A stretch of DNA of 5,843 nucleotides from an uncultured Lachnospiraceae bacterium. Its GTDB lineage: Bacteria > Bacillota > Clostridia > Lachnospirales > Lachnospiraceae. The DNA is taken from NCBI GenBank assembly GCA_946566415.1, contig CAMNWW010000148.1:1-5843 (forward strand), read 5' to 3'. The first letter of the stretch is position 1; each line of letters begins with the position of its first letter. The notes beneath the pieces were generated by a model that worked only from the letters and a program-made list of their open reading frames with translations, did not search any database and was not told where the DNA came from. Below, piece after piece: positions 5,281 to 5,843 of this stretch. The position numbers and the translations under genes were made by a program.

Positions 5281-5843
5281 ATAAAAATAGCGGTAGCCAA
5301 TCAATTTAAATTTAAAATGATACCTTCGTTCAAGACAATTTTATTTCCAGAAAAACAAGATATCCATTATATCGGGGGATCGGATGTTCTTCCGGCTCCT
5401 TTGGAAAATGAAGACGAAGCGAGAGCAATCTCACGTTTAGGTACTGAATATGACGAGACGGCCAGAAAGACTCTCATTGAGCACAACCTGCGGCTGGTAG
5501 TATATATTGCCAAGAAATTCGACAATACCGGAGTCGGCGTCGAAGACCTGATCTCTATCGGGACAATAGGGCTTATCAAAGCGATTAATACATTTGATTC
5601 CGGAAAGAAGATCAAACTTGCGACATATGCGTCGAGGTGTATTGAAAATGAAATTTTAATGTATTTACGGAGAAATAATAAGACCAAAATGGAAGTATCC
5701 ATCGACGAACCGCTTAATGTGGACTGGGACGGAAATGAACTTCTGCTCTCCGACATTTTGGGAACAGAAGAGGATACGATCTACCGCGACATGGAAAATG
5801 AGGCGGAACGCAAACTTTTGTTTAAAGCGATCAGCCGCCTGTC
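5278..5843 (+). CDS. sigE: RNA polymerase sigma factor SigE, sporulation-specific, 5' part (3' end outside window)
   Basis: Sigma-E is the early mother-cell sigma factor, made as an inactive membrane-associated precursor and activated by SpoIIGA. The window holds 188 codons of about 240. Residues 1 to about 30 form the pro-sequence, and the mature part starts near YIGGSDVLPAPL (31-42), matching the corresponding B. subtilis segment. Region 2.1-2.2 covers about 62-106 with NLRLVVYIAKKF (70-81) and DLISIGTIGLIKA (90-102). Region 2.3-2.4 includes KLATYASRCIENEILMYLRR (113-132), the -10 recognition and melting segment. Then come EPLNVDWDGNELLLSD (144-159) and the start of the region 3-4 linker. 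Region 4, which reads the -35 element, is beyond the window. The frame is intact to the right edge. The sequence is far closer to SigE than to SigG, SigF or SigK. Confidence 0.97.
   Translation, partial: MIKIAVANQFKFKMIPSFKTILFPEKQDIHYIGGSDVLPAPLENEDEARAISRLGTEYDETARKTLIEHNLRLVVYIAKKFDNTGVGVEDLISIGTIGLIKAINTFDSGKKIKLATYASRCIENEILMYLRRNNKTKMEVSIDEPLNVDWDGNELLLSDILGTEEDTIYRDMENEAERKLLFKAISRL

Noticed and set aside
5367..5756. 129-codon - strand ORF inside sigE
   Set aside because: It is opposite strongly conserved sigE regions 2.1-2.4; composition is Ser/Leu/Ile-rich shadow coding.

Overview
The window is a piece of the core division and cell-wall (dcw) cluster of a spore-forming Firmicute. 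It runs directly into the spoIIG sporulation operon, and every gene is on the + strand. The order is murD (3' part), ftsW, ftsQ/divIB, ftsZ, spoIIGA, sigE (5' part). The protein sequences, the AGGAGG-type ribosome binding sites, the use of TTG and GTG starts, and the lack of murG between ftsW and ftsQ and of ftsA before ftsZ all suggest a member of the Clostridia, most likely Lachnospiraceae (Clostridium cluster XIVa). That placement is an inference from general family resemblance; no database search was made.

Positions 1-1917 hold the C-terminal half of MurD (peptidoglycan precursor synthesis) and all of FtsW (septal glycan polymerase). They are separated by a 107-base gap that contains a long hairpin starting on the murD stop codon. 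Positions 1924-2838 encode FtsQ/DivIB, which ends in an unusual 55-residue acidic, low-complexity tail. The following 170-base gap holds a good sigma-A-type promoter for ftsZ (TTGATA, 17 bases, TATTAT). Its -10 region lies inside a perfect 25-bp palindrome. ftsZ (3009-4202) starts at a TTG that follows a strong ribosome binding site, and a strong intrinsic terminator ends the transcript at 4235-4269.

Positions 4270-4473 are the control region of the spoIIG operon. There is a TATAAT box with a CTGACA -35-like box 21 bases upstream, an exact TGTCGAA Spo0A box, a near-match Spo0A box on the other strand, and a tandem 11-bp repeat. The long spacer recalls the Spo0A-activated spoIIG promoter of Bacillus subtilis. 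spoIIGA (4474-5265) encodes the membrane-bound aspartic protease that processes pro-sigma-E. The sigE gene (from 5278, running off the window) encodes its substrate, the early mother-cell sigma factor.

The window therefore joins two septation programmes. The first five genes' neighbourhood (MurD, FtsW, FtsQ, FtsZ) builds the septum, and the spoIIG pair turns completion of the polar septum into mother-cell gene expression. I see no mobile element, CRISPR array, RNA gene or new defence or biosynthetic system. The points worth a second look are regulatory: the palindrome at the ftsZ promoter, the murD-ftsW hairpin, the conserved spoIIG promoter layout and the acidic FtsQ tail.
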